A DNA stretch of 64,000 nucleotides from Pteria penguin (GCA_035048485.1 CM068593.1:3799151-3863150); one strand, 5' to 3'; counted from the stretch's first letter, positions 1 to 14,553 are shown. Numbers and translations are program-made. The notes: generated by a model not told the origin, from the letters alone.

Positions 1-1205
1 TCCCCTAACTACAGGTGGTATCCCTAGAACAGTACACAAAGGGCTCAAAACTTCCCCTAACTACAGGTGGTATCTCTAGAACAGTACACAAAGGGCTCAC
101 CACATCCCCTAACTACAAGTGGTATCTCTAGAACTGTACACAAAGGGCTCACCACTTCCCCTACCTACAGGTGGTATCTCTAGAACTGTACACAAAGGGC
201 TCACCACTTCCCCAAACTACAGGTGGTATCTCTAGAACCGTACACAAGCGGCCCACCACTTCCCCTAACTACAGGTGGTATCTCTAGAACTGTACAGAAA
301 GGGCTCACCACTTCCCCTAACTACAGGTGGTATCTCTAGAACAGTACACAAAGGGCTCATCCCATCCCCTAACTACAGGTGGTATCTCTAGAACAGTACA
401 CAAAGGGCTCACCACTTCTCCTAACTACAGGTGGTATCTCTAGAACAGTACACAAAGGGCTCACCACATCCCCTAACTACAGGTGGTATCTCTAGAACAG
501 TACACAAAGGGCTCACCACTTCCCCTAACTACAGGTGGTATCTCTAGAACAGTACACAAGCGACCCACCACTTCCCCTAACTACAGGTGGTATCTCTAGA
601 ACAGTACACAAGCGGCCCACCACTTCCCCTAACTACAAGTGGTATCTCCAGAACTGTACACAAAGGGCTCACCACTTCCCCTAACTACAGGTGGTATCTC
701 TAGAACTGTACACAAACGGCTCACCACTTCCCCTAACTACAGGTGGTATCTCTAGAACAGTACAAAAAGGGCTCACCACATCCCCTAACTACAAGTGGTA
801 TCTCTAGAACAGTACACAAAGGGCCCACCACTTCCCCTAACTACAGGTGGTATCTCTAGAACTGTACAGAAAGGGCTCACCACTTCCCCTAACTACAGGT
901 GGTATCTCTTGGACAGTACACAAAGGGCTCAACCCTTGGGTTACTGCATGGTGGTATCTCTAGAACAATACACAAACGGCCCACCACTTCCCCTAACTAC
1001 AGGTGGTATCTCTAGAACAGTACACAAAGGGCTCACCACTTCCTTTAAGCTACAGCATAGTGGTATCTCTAGAGCAATACTCAAAGGGCTCAACCCTTGG
1101 ATTACTGCATGGTGGTATCGCTTGCACACTACATAAAGGACCCACCGTTTCCTCTAACTATTGGTGGTACCGCATGAACAGTACACAGAGGACCCACCAG
1201 TATTT
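1..1205 (+). repeat. 52-bp minisatellite, forward arm
   Basis: About 22 copies of a 52-bp unit containing CTACAGGTGGTATCTCTAGA and ACAGTACACAAAGGGC. The period is exactly 52 over the first copies. Units after about 910 diverge. The array begins before the window. Confidence 0.95.
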
Positions 1206-1645
1206 AAAAGAAGTAGTGGACGCTTTGTGTACTGTTCAAGCGATACCACCAATAGTAATACATGTAGTTAGTGGTGGGCCCCTTTGTGTACTGTTCAAGA
1301 GAAACCACCAGTAGTCAAAGGAAGTGGTGGGTCCCTTTGTTTACAATTCAAGAGATACTACCACTGGTAGGAGGAAGTGGTGGGCCCTCTGTGTTGTGTC
1401 GAAGAGATAGCTCCTGTAGATTAGGGGCGTGATGGACCTATGTGTTCTGTTCAACTTCGTGATACCACGAGTAGTTAAAGGAAGTGGTGGGCCCTTTGTT
1501 TAAAGTTCAAAAGATACCACCAGTGGTAAGAAGAAGTAGTGGGCCCTTTGTGTACTGTTGAAAGTAGTTAGAGGAAGTGGTGGGCCCTTTGTTTACTGTT
1601 CAATAGAAACCAGTAGTATAAAGAGGAAGTGGTGTTGAAGAGATA
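1206..1645 (-). repeat. Same 52-bp minisatellite family, inverted arm, degenerate
   Basis: Units here are the reverse complement of the first array (for example GTGTACTGTTCAAGAGA with GTGGTGGG), more diverged. The switch is centred near 1205, where facing units at about 1163-1199 and 1212-1249 can pair. Confidence 0.88.
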
Positions 1646-1649
1646 CTAC

Positions 1650-2175
1650 CTGCAGTTTAGAGGCAATGACGTTGCATACTAAACGTACGAAGTGGCGGCA
1701 TAACAAGAGGTAAGAAGAAGTGGCATAGCAGTGGCATACCAGAGATACACAGTATCCGCATAGCAGTGGCATAAGAGAGGTACGGATTAGCGGCATGGCA
1801 GTGGCATACCAGAAACACAGATTAGCGGCATGGCAGTGGCATACCTGAGGCACAGATAAGCGGCATGGCAGTGGCATAGTAGTGACATACCAGAGATACA
1901 GAGTAACGGCATAGTATTAACATACTAGAGGTACGATGTAGCGGCAAAGCAATGCCATAACAGATATACGGAATAGCGGCACGGCAGTCGCATATCAAAG
2001 TACGGAGTAGGGCATAGCAGTGGTATACCAGACGTACGGATTAGCGGCATGGTAGTGGCATACCAGAGGTATGGATATCGGGAAAACAGTGATATGCCAG
2101 AGGTACGGAATAGCGTAATAGCAGCGGCATACCACAAGTACGGATTCACGATAAAGCAAAGATATACCAGAGGTA
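1650..2175. repeat. 35-bp minisatellite
   Basis: About 14 units carrying GCGGCATGGCAGTGGCATAC followed by a variable CAGA/GAGGTACGGATTA part. The period is about 35 bp where units are best preserved (1790 to 1825). Confidence 0.88.
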
Positions 2176-2985
2176 TAAAAATGAAAAATACTTTTATAAA
2201 ACTTGTGAAAAAGGGGAACTGAACTGAAAAATTTTCAAGATGAATTCTGAAGACAAGAGAACTCTAACTCATACAAAGAATTTGAAGTTGACATTATTGT
2301 ATCAAAATATGATATAGCTGCAAAGCTACGCGATATTTGTCAATACATAACGCATTATATTGAGATTTCTGACCTTTTAAAAATAAATTATTATATCAAA
2401 ATACAATATACATGTAAGTGCAAAAATGCGCGAGATTTGTCAATATATAACGCATTATATTGTGATTTCTGATGTTATTTTAAATATAAATTTGGAAATA
2501 TAATTTAAACAAAGGACGACAACTCTGTACAGGGCATGATCGCTTCCCGGAAGAAGTGGTTGAGGTTCATACTAAAATGAACTAGAGAAAATAAAGTAGA
2601 ATACAAGTAAAGTATATGGCTGCTTATCACGCGATAAATAGTGGATTTATGTTTTATTACGGTTAAATGTACGGCAATGAAAACATCGTGCAAGGGGTGT
2701 AAGTACGTTCTTCAATAAAGTGACAGTAGTGTGTTAAATGATGTTGCAAAACGACGCTTGCGTTATGCCATGTGGACCAATGTATATAGAGCCTTCAGAC
2801 GACAGATCGTGGGAAAGTCATTATTGCCGATCGTTAGCTTAATGTTTATATATGTTAGATATTCTATGCCGAAATGCGTAGAATTGTGCCGGCTATTCCG
2901 TTTATGAAAATTGCAAGTTTACGCAACGTAAGGAATTGTGGCCCTATCATTCATATAGGGCCACTATTTGCGGCTACTCCTTTTT
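2176..2985. other. Unique AT-rich DNA
   Basis: No gene or repeat recognised except two copies of a motif with CGCGATATTTGTCAATA/CGCGAGATTTGTCAATA and the following ATAACGCATTATATTG (about 2330-2362 and 2429-2461). Confidence 0.5.
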
Positions 2986-3085
2986 CATAATAATAATAAT
3001 AATCATAATAATAATAATAATAATAAAAACAATAATATTAATAATAATAATGATCATCATCATAGAAATAATAATAATAATAATT
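2986..3085. repeat. AAT/ATA trinucleotide microsatellite
   Basis: Imperfect TAA/AAT repeat interrupted by TCATCATCATAG. Confidence 0.85.
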
Positions 3086-3289
3086 AGAACAGCGCCTAGC
3101 GCGGCTTAATACACCCGTCCCTTAGTTTGAAGAGGAAAATTTAAAGGAATGGAAATATTCTCCCCTTACATATTAACCAGAGCCTGGAAGTGACACATGA
3201 ATGGGCCACCTTTACCAATTTTTTTTTTGAGATAATCAAATAATACTGAAAGAAAATTTAAAAATAAATAAATAACCCCCCTCCCCCAA

Positions 3290-3707
3290 ATCAAATAAAA
3301 TAAATCCGAAAATTAAAACGTAGCTTTCTCTCCATAATCTTAGCATCAGGAAAAAATATCACGAAAATTGTAAGCTCTATGAAGTCATTCTATATAAACA
3401 TGTTTAAAAAGATATGAATCCAAGTCCCGTAACTTCGTATAAACTCAAATCGGATGAATCTGAAAATCGAAAGGCGGCTTTCTCTCTGTAGTTTTAGCAT
3501 CAGGTAAAAATATTACGAAAATCGTTTGACATAAACTAAACTTACCCCGTTACAAAGGAAGTGATGCTATATACACGTTTAAAAATCCCCGTAAATCCGT
3601 AAGTTCAAATTGGATAAATCTGAAAATCAATAGGCGGGTTCCTCTATTTAATCTTAGCATTAGGTAAAAATATCACGAAGAGCCTTTGACGTAAACTTAA
3701 GTTATCC
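3290..3707. repeat. Degenerate long-unit repeat flanking the 40-bp satellite
   Basis: About three diverged units of about 150-170 bp. Each has AATCTGAAAATC, a CTTTCTCT stretch, TTAGCATCAGG, AAAAATATCACGAAAAT, then a GAAGTCATTCTATATA-like end. That end is the same sequence as the core of the adjacent 40-bp unit, so the satellite probably grew from part of this larger repeat. Confidence 0.72.
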
Positions 3708-6700
3708 CGTGCCATAGGAAGTCATGCTATATACACATAAATTATCCTGTACCATAGGAAGTCATGCTATATACACATACAATATCCTGTATCATAGGAA
3801 GTCATGCTATATACACATACAATATCCTGTACCATAGGAAGTCATGCTATATACACATAAAATATCCTGTACCATAGGAAGTCATGCTATATGCACATAA
3901 AGTATCCTGTATCATAGCCTAGGAAGTCATGCTATATACACATAAATTCTCCTGTACCATAGGAAGTCATGCTATATACACATGAATTATCCTGTATCAT
4001 AGGAAGTCATGCGATATACACATAAAATATCGTGTATCATAGGAAGTCATGCTATATGCACACAAATTATCCTGTACCATAGCCTAGGAAGTCATGCTAT
4101 ATACACATAGAATATCCTGTACAATAGGAAGTCATGCTATATACACATAAATTATCCTGTATCATAGGAAGTCATCCTATATACACATAAATTATCCTGT
4201 ATCATAGGAAGTCATCCTATATACACATAAAATATCCTGTATCATAGGAAGTCAAGCTATATACACATAAAATATCCTGTACCATAGGACGTTATGCTAT
4301 ATACACATAAAATATCCAGTATCATAAGAAGTCATGCTATATACACATAAAGTATCCTGTACAATAGGAAGTCATGCTATATACACATAAAATATCCTGT
4401 ACAATAGGAAGTCATGCTATATACACATAAATTATCCTGTATCATAGGAAGTCATGCTATGTACACATAAATTATCCTGTATTATAGGAAGTCATGCTAT
4501 ATACACATACAATATCCTGTATCATAGGAAGTCATGCTATATACACATAAATTATCCTGTACCATAGGAAGTCATGCTATATACACATAAAATATCCTGT
4601 ATCATAGGAAGTCATGCGATATACACATAAAATATCCTGTACCATAGGAAGTCATGCTATATACACATAAAATATCCTGTATCATAGGAAGTCATGCTAT
4701 ATACACATAAAATATCCTGTATCATAGGAAGTCATCCTATATACACATAAAATATCCTGTATCATAGGAAGTCATGCTATATACACATAAAATATCCTGT
4801 ATCATAGGAAGTCATGCTATATACACATAAATTATCCTGTATCATAGGAAGTCATGCTATATACACATAAATTATCCTGTACCATAGGAAGTCATGCTAT
4901 ATACACATAAAATATCCTGTATCATAGGAAGTCATGCTATATACACATAAATTATCCTGTATCATAGGAAGTCATGCTATATACACATAAATTATCCTGT
5001 ACCATAGGAAGTCATGCTATATACACATAAATTATCCTGTATCATAGGAAGTCATGCTATATACACATAAATTATCCTGTATCATAGGAAGTCATGCTAT
5101 ATACACATAAAATATCCTGTATCATAGGAAGTCATGCTATATACACATAAAATATCCTGTATCATAGGAAGTCATGCTATATACACATAAATTATCCTGT
5201 ATCATAGGAAGTCATGCTATATACACATAAATTATCCTGTACCATAGGAAGTCATGCTATATACACATAAATTATCCTGTATCATAGGAAGTCATGCTAT
5301 ATACACATAAAATATCCTGTATCATAGGAAGTCATGCTATATACACATAAAATATCCTGTACCATAGGAAGTCAACCTATATACACATAAAATATCCTGT
5401 ACCATAGGAAGTTATGCTATATACACATAAAATATCCTGTATCATAAGAAGTCATGCTATATACACATAAAATATCCTGTATCATAGGAAGTCAAGCTAT
5501 ATACACATAAATTATCCTGTATCATAGTAAGTCATCCTATATACACATAAAATATCCTGTATCATAGGAAGTCATGCTATATACACATAAAATATCCTGT
5601 ATCATAGGAAGTCATGCTATATACACATAAAATATCCTGTATCATAGGAAGTCATGCAATATGCACATAAATTATCCTGTACCATAGGAAGTCATGCTAT
5701 ATACACATGAATTATCCGGTATCATAGGAAGTCATGCGATATACACATAAAATATCCTGTATCATAGGAAGTCATGCTATATACACATAAAATATCCTGT
5801 ATCATAGGAAGTCATGCAATATGCACATAAATTATCCTGTACCATAGCCTAGGAAGTCATGCTATATACACATAAATTATTTTGTATCATAGGAAGTCAT
5901 GCTATATACTCATAAATTATCCTGTATCATAGGAAGTCATGCTATATACACATAAATTCTCCTGTACCATAGGAAGTCATGCTATATACACATAAGATAT
6001 CCTGTACCATAGGAAGTCATGCTATATGCGCATAAATTATCCTGTACCATAAGAAGACATGCTATATACACATAAAATATCCTGTATCATAGGAAGTCAT
6101 GCTATATACACATAAAATATCCTGTATCATAGGAAGTCATCCTATATACACATAAATTATCCTGTACCATAGGAAGTCATGCTATATACACAGAAATTAT
6201 CCTGTATCATAGGAAGTTATGCTATATACACATAAATTATCCTGTACCATAGATAATCAAGCTATATACACATAAAATATCCTGTATCATAGGAAGTCAT
6301 CCTATATACACATAAATTATCCTGTATCATAGGAAGTCATGCTATATACACATAAAATATCCTGTATCATAGGAAGTCATGCTATATACACATAAAATAT
6401 CCTGTACCATAGGAAGTCATGCAATATACACATAAAATATCCTGTACCATAGGAAGTCATGCTATATACACATAAAATATCCTGTATCATAGGAAGCCAT
6501 GCTATATACACATAAATTATCCTGTATCATAGGAAGCCATGCTATATACACATCAAATATCCTATATCATAGGAAGTCATGCTATGTACACATAAATTAT
6601 CCTGTACAAAAGGAAGTCATGCTATATACACATAAATATCCTGCACCATAGGAAGTCATGCTATATACACATACAATATCCTGTATCATAGGAAGTCATG

Positions 6701-9700
6701 CTATATACACATAAAATATCCTGTATCATAGGAAGTCATGCTATATACACATAAATATCCTGTACCATAGGAATTCATGCTATATACACATACAATATCC
6801 TGTATCATAGGAAATCATGCTATATACAGATAAAATATCCTGTACCATAGGAAGTTATGCTATATACACATAAATTATCCTGTACCATAGGAAGTCATGC
6901 TATATACACATAAATTATCCTGTATCATAGGAAGTCATGCGATATACACATAAAATATCCTGTATCATAGGAAGTCATGCTATATACACATAAAATATCC
7001 TGTATCATAGGAAGTCATGCAATATGCACATAAATTATCCTGTACCATAGGAAGTCATGCTATATACACATAAAATATCCTGTATCATAGGAAGTTATGC
7101 TATATACACATAAATTATCCTGTACCATAGGAAGTCATGCTATATACACATAAATTATTTTGTATCATAGGAATTCATGCTATATACACATACAATATCC
7201 TGTATCATAGGAAATCATGCTATATACACATAAAATATCCTGTACCATAGGAAGTCATGCTATATACACATAAATTATCCTGTACCATAAGAAGACATGC
7301 TATATACACATAAAATATCCTGTATCATAGGAAGTCATGCTATATAAACATAAAATCTCCTGTATCATAGGAAGTCATCCGATATACACATAAATTATCC
7401 TGTACCATGGGAAATCAGGCTATATACACATAAAATATCCTGTATCACAGGAAGTCATGCTATATACACATAAAATATCCTGTATCAAAGGAAGTCATGC
7501 TATATGCACATAAATTATCCTGTACCATAGGAAGTCATGCTATATACACATAAAGTATCCTGTATCATAGGCAGTCATGCTATATGCACATAAATTATCC
7601 TGTACCTTAGCCTAGGACGTCATGCTATATACACATAAATTATTTTGTATCATAGGAAGTCATGCTATATACTCATAAATTATCCTGTATCATAGGAAGT
7701 CATGCTATATACACATAAATTCTCCTGTACCATAGGAAGTCATGCTATATACACATAAACTATCCTGTACCATAGGAAGTCATGCTATATGCACATAAAT
7801 TATCCTGTACCATAAGAAGACATGCTATATACACATAAAATATCCTGTATCATAGGAAGTCATGCTATATACACATAAAATATCCTGTATCATAGGAAGT
7901 CATGCTATATACACATAAAATATCCTGTATCATAGGAAGTCATGCTATATACACATAAATTATCCTGTATCATAACAAGTCATGCTATATACACATAAAT
8001 ATCCTGTACCATAGGAAGTCATGCTATATGCTCATAAATTATCCTGTACCATAAGAAGACATGCTATATACACATAAAATATCCTGTATCATAGGAAGTC
8101 ATGCTATATACACATAAAATATCCTGTATCATAGGAAGTCATGCTATAAACACATAAAATATCCTGTACCTTAGGACGTCATGCTATATACACACAAATT
8201 ATCCTGTACCATAGGAAGTCATGCTATATACACATAAATTATCCTGTATCAAAGGAAGTCATGCTATATGCACAAAAATTATCCTGTACCATAGGAAGTC
8301 ATGCTATATACACAGAAATTATCCTGTACCATAGGAAGTCATGCTATATACACATAAATTATCCTGTATCATAGGAAGTCATGCTATATACACAGAAATT
8401 ATCCTGTATCATAGGAAGTCATGCTATATACACATAAATTATCCTGTACCATAGATAATCATGCTATATACACATAAAATATCCTGTATCATAGGAAGTC
8501 ATCCTATATACACATAAATTATCCTGTACCATAGGAAGTCATGCTATATACACATAAAATATCCTGTACCCTAGGAAGTCATGCTCTATACACATAAAAT
8601 ATCCTGTATCATAGGAAGCCATGCTATATACACATAAATTATCCTGTATCATAGCAAGTCATGCTATATACACATAAAATATCCTGTATCATAGTATGTC
8701 ATGCTATATAAACATAAATTATCTTGTATCATAGCAAGTCATGCTATATACACATAAAATAACCTGTATCATATGAAGTCATGCGATATACACATAAATT
8801 ATCCTGTATCATAGGAAGTCATGCTATATACACATAAAATATCCTGTATCATAGGAAGTCACGCTATATACACATAAAATATCCTGTATCATAGGAAGTC
8901 ATGCTATGTACACATAAATTATCCTGTATTATAGGAAGTCATGCTATATACACATAAATTATCCTGTACCATAGGAAGTCATGCTATATACACATAAAAT
9001 ATCCTGTATCATAGGAAGCCATGCTATATACACATAAATTATCCTGTATCATAGGAAGCCATGCTATATACACATAAATTATCCTGTATCATAGCAAGTC
9101 ATGCTATATAAATATAAATTATCCTACATCATAGGAAGTCATGCTATATACACCTAAAATATCCTGTATCATATGAAGTCATGCGATATACACATAACTT
9201 ATCCTGTATCATAGGAAGTCATGCTATATACACATGAAATATCCTGTATCATTGGAAGTCACGCTATATACACATAAAATATCCTATATCATAGGAAGTC
9301 ATGCTATGTACACATAAATAATCCTGTACAAAAGGAAGTCATGCTATATACACATAAATATCCTGCACCATAGGAAGTCATGCTATATACACATACAATA
9401 TCCTGTATCATAGGAAGTCATGCTATATACACATAAAATATCCTGTATCATAGGAAGTCATGCTATATACACATAAATATCCTGTACCATAGGAATTCAT
9501 GCTATATATACATACAATATCCTGTATCATAGGAAATCATGCTATATACACATAAAATATCCTGTACCATAGGAAGTCATGCTATATACACATAAATTAT
9601 CCTGTACCATAAGAAGACATGCTATATACACATAAAATATCCTGTATCATAGGAAGTCATGCTATATACACATAAAATCTCTTGTATCATAGGAAGTCAT

Positions 9701-11795
9701 CCGATATACACATAAATTATCCTGTACCATGGGAAGTCATGCTATATACACATAAAATATCCTGTATCACAGGAAGTCATGCTATATACACATAAAATAT
9801 CCTGTATCAAAGGAAGTCATGCTATATGCACATAAATTATCCTGTACCATAGGAAGTCATGCTATATACACATAAAGTATCCTGTATCATAGGCAGTCAT
9901 GCTATATGCACATAAATTATCCTGTACCTTAGCCTAGGAAGTCATGCTATATACACATAAATTATTTTGTATCATAGGAAGTCATGCTATATACTCATAA
10001 ATTATCCTGTACCATAGGAAGTCATGCTATATACACAGAAATTATCCTGTATCATAGGAAGTCATGCTATATACACAGAAATTATCCTGTATCATAGGAA
10101 GTCATGGTATATACACATAAATGATCCTGTACCATAGGAAGTCAACCTATATACACATAAAATATCCTGTACCATAGAACGTTATGCTATATACACATAA
10201 ATTATCCTGTATCATAAGAAGTCATGCTATATACACATAAATTATCCTGTACCATAGGAAGTCATGCTATATACTCATAAATATCCTGTACCATAGGAAG
10301 TCATGCTATATACACATAAAATATCCTGTACCATAGGAAGTCATGCAATATACACATAAAGTATCCTGTACCATGGGAAGTCATGCTATATACACATAAA
10401 ATATCCTGTACCATGGGAAGTCATGCTATATACACATAAAATATCCTGTATCATAGGAAGTCATGCTATATACACATAAAATATCCTGTATCAAAGGAAG
10501 TCATGCTATATGCACATAAATTATCCTGTACCATAGGAAGTCATGCTATATGCACATAAATTATCCTGTACCATAGGAATTCATGCTATATACACATAAA
10601 GTATCCTGTATCATAGGCAGTCATGCTATATGCACATAAATTATCCTGTACCATAGCCTAGGAAGTCATGCTATATACACATAAATTATTTTGTATCATA
10701 GGAAGTCATGCTATATACTCATAAATTATCCTGTATTATAGGAAGTCATGCTATATACACATAAATTCTCCTGTACCATAGGAAGTCATGCTATATACAC
10801 ATAAAATATCCTGTACCATAGGAAGTCATGCTATATACACATAAATATCCTGTACCATAGGAAGTCATGCTATATGCACATAAATTATCCTGTATCATAG
10901 GAAGTCATGCTATATACACATAAAATATCCTGTACCATAGGAAGTCATGCTATATACACATAAATTATCCTGTACCATAGGAAGTCATGCTATATACACA
11001 TAAATTATCCTGTATCATAGGAAGTCATGCTATATACACATAAAATATCCTGTATCATAGGAAGTTATGCTATATACACATAAATTATCCTGTACCATAG
11101 ATAATCATGCTATATACACATAAAATATCCTGTATCATAGGAAGTCATGCTATATGCACATAAATTATCCTGTACCATAGGAAGTCATGCTATATACACA
11201 TAAAATATCCTGTACCCTAGGAAGTCATTCTATATTCACATAAAATATCCTGTATCATAGGAAGCCATGCTATATACACATAAATTATCCTGTATCATAA
11301 CAAGTCATGCTATATACACATAAAATATCCTGTGTCATAGGAAGTCATGCTATATACACATAAATTATCGTGTATCATAGCATGTCATGCTATATACACA
11401 TAAAATATCCTGTATCATATGAAGTCATGCGATATACACATAAATTATCCTGTACCATAGGAAGTCATGCTATATACACATAAAATATCCTGTATCATAG
11501 GAAGTCATGCGATATACACATAAAATATCCTGTATCATAGGAAGTCATGCTATATACACATAAAATATCCTGTACCATAGGAAGTCATGCTATATACACA
11601 TAAAATATCCTGTACCATAGGAAGTCATGCTATATACACATAAAATATCCTGTATCATAGGAAGTCATGCGATATACACATAAAATATCCTGTATCATAG
11701 GAAGTCATGCGATATACACATAAAATATCCTGTATCATAGCAAGTCATGCTATATTCCCATGAATTATTCTGTACCATAGGAAGTCATGCTATAT
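3708..11795. repeat. 40-bp satellite array, about 200 copies, with higher-order structure
   Basis: The unit contains CATAGGAAGTCATGCTATAT followed by ACACATAAAATATCCTGTAT, period exactly 40 over long stretches. Rare variants are 39 bp (one A missing after CATAA) and 46 bp (extra CCTAGG-containing piece at about 3918, 4083, 5847, 7612, 9931, 10658). Blocks marked by TTATTTTGTATC then TATACTCATAAATT recur at about 5875, 7640, 9961 and 10686. Long segments (7265-7610 and about 9585-9930) are near copies of each other. Confidence 0.97.
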
Positions 11796-11900
11796 TGCCA
11801 TTAAAACAGTCCAAGTCTTGTAACTATAGCCATTGCGGACGGACAGACAGGCGGGCATCGCCACACCATAATACATCCCGTCTACAGACGAGCGTATAAA
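11796..11900. repeat. Right flank of the satellite: dispersed-repeat end
   Basis: Contains GGACGGACAGACAGGCGGGC, then CATAATACATCCCGTC. The same combination (GACAGACAGACGG with ATAATACATCCC) occurs at 20257-20293. This suggests the satellite is embedded in an older dispersed element. Confidence 0.5.
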
Positions 11901-11922
11901 ACTCCAGAATAAATAAAATCTT

Positions 11923-12230
11923 TTACATTTTGCTTAATTTGTTTGTTTGTTTGATTATTGTTTTACGTCACTCCACGATTATTTCACGTATATGGTGACG
12001 GCATCTGCCTGATGCATTGCATACAAATTTAGACCTTTGCAACGGACCCACCCGAAGCAGTGAGGGATCTTTTACGTGCCACGCCTACCGTGACACGGGA
12101 CCTCGGTTTTTACTGTCTCATCCGAAAGACAGAACACCGGTGTGCCCCGGGCGGGAGTCGAACCCGCGACCTCTCGATCACGAGCCGAGCACCTTATCCA
12201 CTAGGCCACACCGGCTTACATTTTGCTTAA
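11923..12230 (-). mobile_element. tRNA-derived SINE, full length, with 15-bp target duplication
   Basis: Read on the minus strand: a tRNA-like head (TGGCCTAGTGGATAAGG box A, GGGTTCGACTCCC box B), a core with AGATCCCTCACTGCTTCGGG-type sequence, and a tail near ATCAAACAAAC. The body is 11938-12215. Flanking direct repeats TTACATTTTGCTTAA at 11923-11937 and 12216-12230 are exact, indicating retrotransposition by target-primed integration. Confidence 0.92.
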
Positions 12231-12464
12231 ATATCAAAGTATGTAAGGGCTGGATAATTAAGAATATACCTTCCTGTCCGCATGTATGGCTGCTTTTTGT
12301 GATTTTTACAATGTTTTAGACATTTTAAACTAACAATCATACATACAGGTACAATGAACATTGTGTTTTTCAAATACCACTTTTAGAACATATGAATTAT
12401 TATAATAAAAGCCGAAATTTACATGTTAACGTGCTTGGGGTGCCCCTTACAAAAGGTGTCTTCT

Positions 12465-12612
12465 CTACAAGAGGCAGGGGTGGTGCACTGAACTAGGTGC
12501 TCTGCTTGTGACCGAAAGGTCCCGGGTTCGACTCCAGCCGTGGGCAAAGCGCTGACTTTCGGACGAGACAATAAAAACCGAGGTCTCGTGTCATTGTAAG
12601 CCTGGCAATAGA
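12465..12612 (+). mobile_element. tRNA-derived SINE, 3'-truncated copy
   Basis: The tRNA-like head (GGTCCCGGGTTCGACTCC) is followed by GACAATAAAAACCGAGGTCT, the same junction as in the other SINEs. The 3' core and tail are missing. Confidence 0.75.
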
Positions 12613-13178
12613 ATTTAATCACTATACGTAACCGTTTTGAGTTTTACATATTGCAGCATTCTTTTATGAGTAGAGGTGAGAGAGATTCCGAATTCAAGAT
12701 AAATAAAATCATGACTTTGGTTTTATCCGAGGCCAAAATGTAACATTTTAGTATTTTTTTTAATAAATACTTTTATAAGTAAAAACGAAGAAGTACCGAC
12801 GGCTAAACCATAGCTCATAGTCCATGGAATAAAAGGACAATATCGTGTATAATGTAATATTTAGACAAATGAGAATCCCAATAAAATGGAGATGAATCCA
12901 GGTGCCCGGGGGAGGGGGCAACAACTTTTCAAGTCGAGGAAGTAAATACATAAATATACACATATGAATACATGAAGGAGACAAGAACACGAAGTCAAGT
13001 TATCCCAATCACGATATGAAATATTGTTTCACTAAAATTCCGGCATCGGAAATGCATGTGAACAAATGTCTGTATATATACATATTATTTAAAATCAAGT
13101 ATAGTCAAAAAGTAAAAATGGTTATATTCTATAGTCAGGTCCCAAAACAGTCCTGAAATATTTTGAAATCCAAATTTG

Positions 13179-13474
13179 AATTCAATGCAGATTGATTGAT
13201 TGATTTTTGTTTAACGTCATGCCACGAATATTTCACGTATATAGTGAAGGCATTTGCCTGATGCGGGGCATACAAATTTTGACCTTTGTAACGGACCCAC
13301 CCGAAGCAGTTAGGGATCTTTAACGTGCCATGCATACCACGACACGGGGCCTTGGTTTTTACTGTCTCATCCGAAATACAGGACACCGGCATGACCAGAG
13401 CGGGACTCGAAACCCGGCCTCCCGATCAGGAGTCCAGCGCGATACCACTTGGCCATGCCGGCTTAAATTCAATG
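13179..13474 (-). mobile_element. tRNA-derived SINE, full length, with target duplication
   Basis: The minus-strand element has a tRNA-like head ending near 13463, the shared core and a GATTGATTGATT tail (plus strand). Direct repeats AATTCAATG at 13179-13187 and 13466-13474 flank it. Confidence 0.9.
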
Positions 13475-14436
13475 AAGTAGCATACATAGATGATATATAT
13501 TTTATTATTTTCTCATTTAAGATAATAATCGCGGTAAAACAGATTAAAAAAAAAGACTAAACTTATAAATTGCAGATAGATCCCGAGGAGTATATCTCAT
13601 AACAAGGCAAGTCTGGATCATCTAAACGTTTGTGAAATAGTCTCAAACGTTTCCTCACTGCATCGGTAAGATCCGTTGCAATGACGAGAAATAATGTCTT
13701 AGTGGTGTTCCGCTTAAAGTCAACGCTTCAACGTCATGAAACTTGCACGTGTCATACTGTCTTCACTTTCCATTAAAACCACAAAAAACATTCCTCGAGT
13801 GAATACTCCTCCACGTGCTGGTCAAACACAGTAACTATCCGTTATTTCACCGGCGCCCAGTCCTCGTTGTAGTTCAAACCTTCAACCCTCTTGTCGGCAG
13901 ACAAACATTCATAAAAACAACAAAAGTACCTGAAGACCAATTTATTCATAAACGATTGCAAATTTACAAAAGGTGCATATTGTCACTGTACAAACAAATG
14001 CTACCAGAGACTGAATGGTGAGGAAATTACACTGGTGCTAAAAATAGATGAGAGAATCTCCAGAATACTATATATAGAGATTAAATATAGCACAGGAATT
14101 GATATTCATCTCTTATAGCCCCTTCAAGTCCTGGTCATATTGCTCTTAACATCTAAATAATGCATAAATATATCAGTGTCAAAGGTTAAAGGTTAGCTAT
14201 ACAAAGGTCATTTTGATTTTTAACATATTTCTACTAGAAGTTCTGGTATGAACAAATGAACAAGTTCTTTGGTGGATCCGCAGTACGTGTTAAAAATAGA
14301 ACAGAATACTATAAATAGAACAGAATACTATAAATAGATTGAAAACAAAGGCATTAGGTCTGGCAGTGAAGGAGAGTTGTCAACATAAAGTTTTGTATAA
14401 AGAATTCAACAAATTCATAGCAGTGTCTGATAAGAA
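13475..14436. other. Unique DNA downstream of CACNB
   Basis: No gene recognised. An AATAAA on the minus strand lies at plus 13941-13946 and is the nearest canonical polyadenylation signal seen beyond exon 12b. A short direct repeat, AACAGAATACTATAAATAGA, occurs at 14299 and 14319. Confidence 0.4.
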
Positions 14437-14553
14437 CCCCCCCCCCCCAAAAAAAAAAGCCAAACAAACAAAAAACTAAAAAAAAAACAAAACAAAACAA
14501 AACAAAACGAAAAACAAAAAAAAAAAAAAACAAAAAACCCAAACAAAACAAAA
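14437..14553. repeat. C run followed by A/AAAAC low-complexity tract
   Basis: About 11 C then A-rich sequence with repeated AAAAC units; spurious Phe-rich reading frames on the other strand come from this. Confidence 0.9.

Noticed and set aside
941..2693. Small frames in the first 2.7 kb, including Cys-rich ones at 1593-2149
   Set aside because: They lie in minisatellites and have no similarity, start context or splice signals.
3708..11795. CRISPR array
   Set aside because: Units are contiguous with no unique spacers and the DNA is eukaryotic; this is a satellite.
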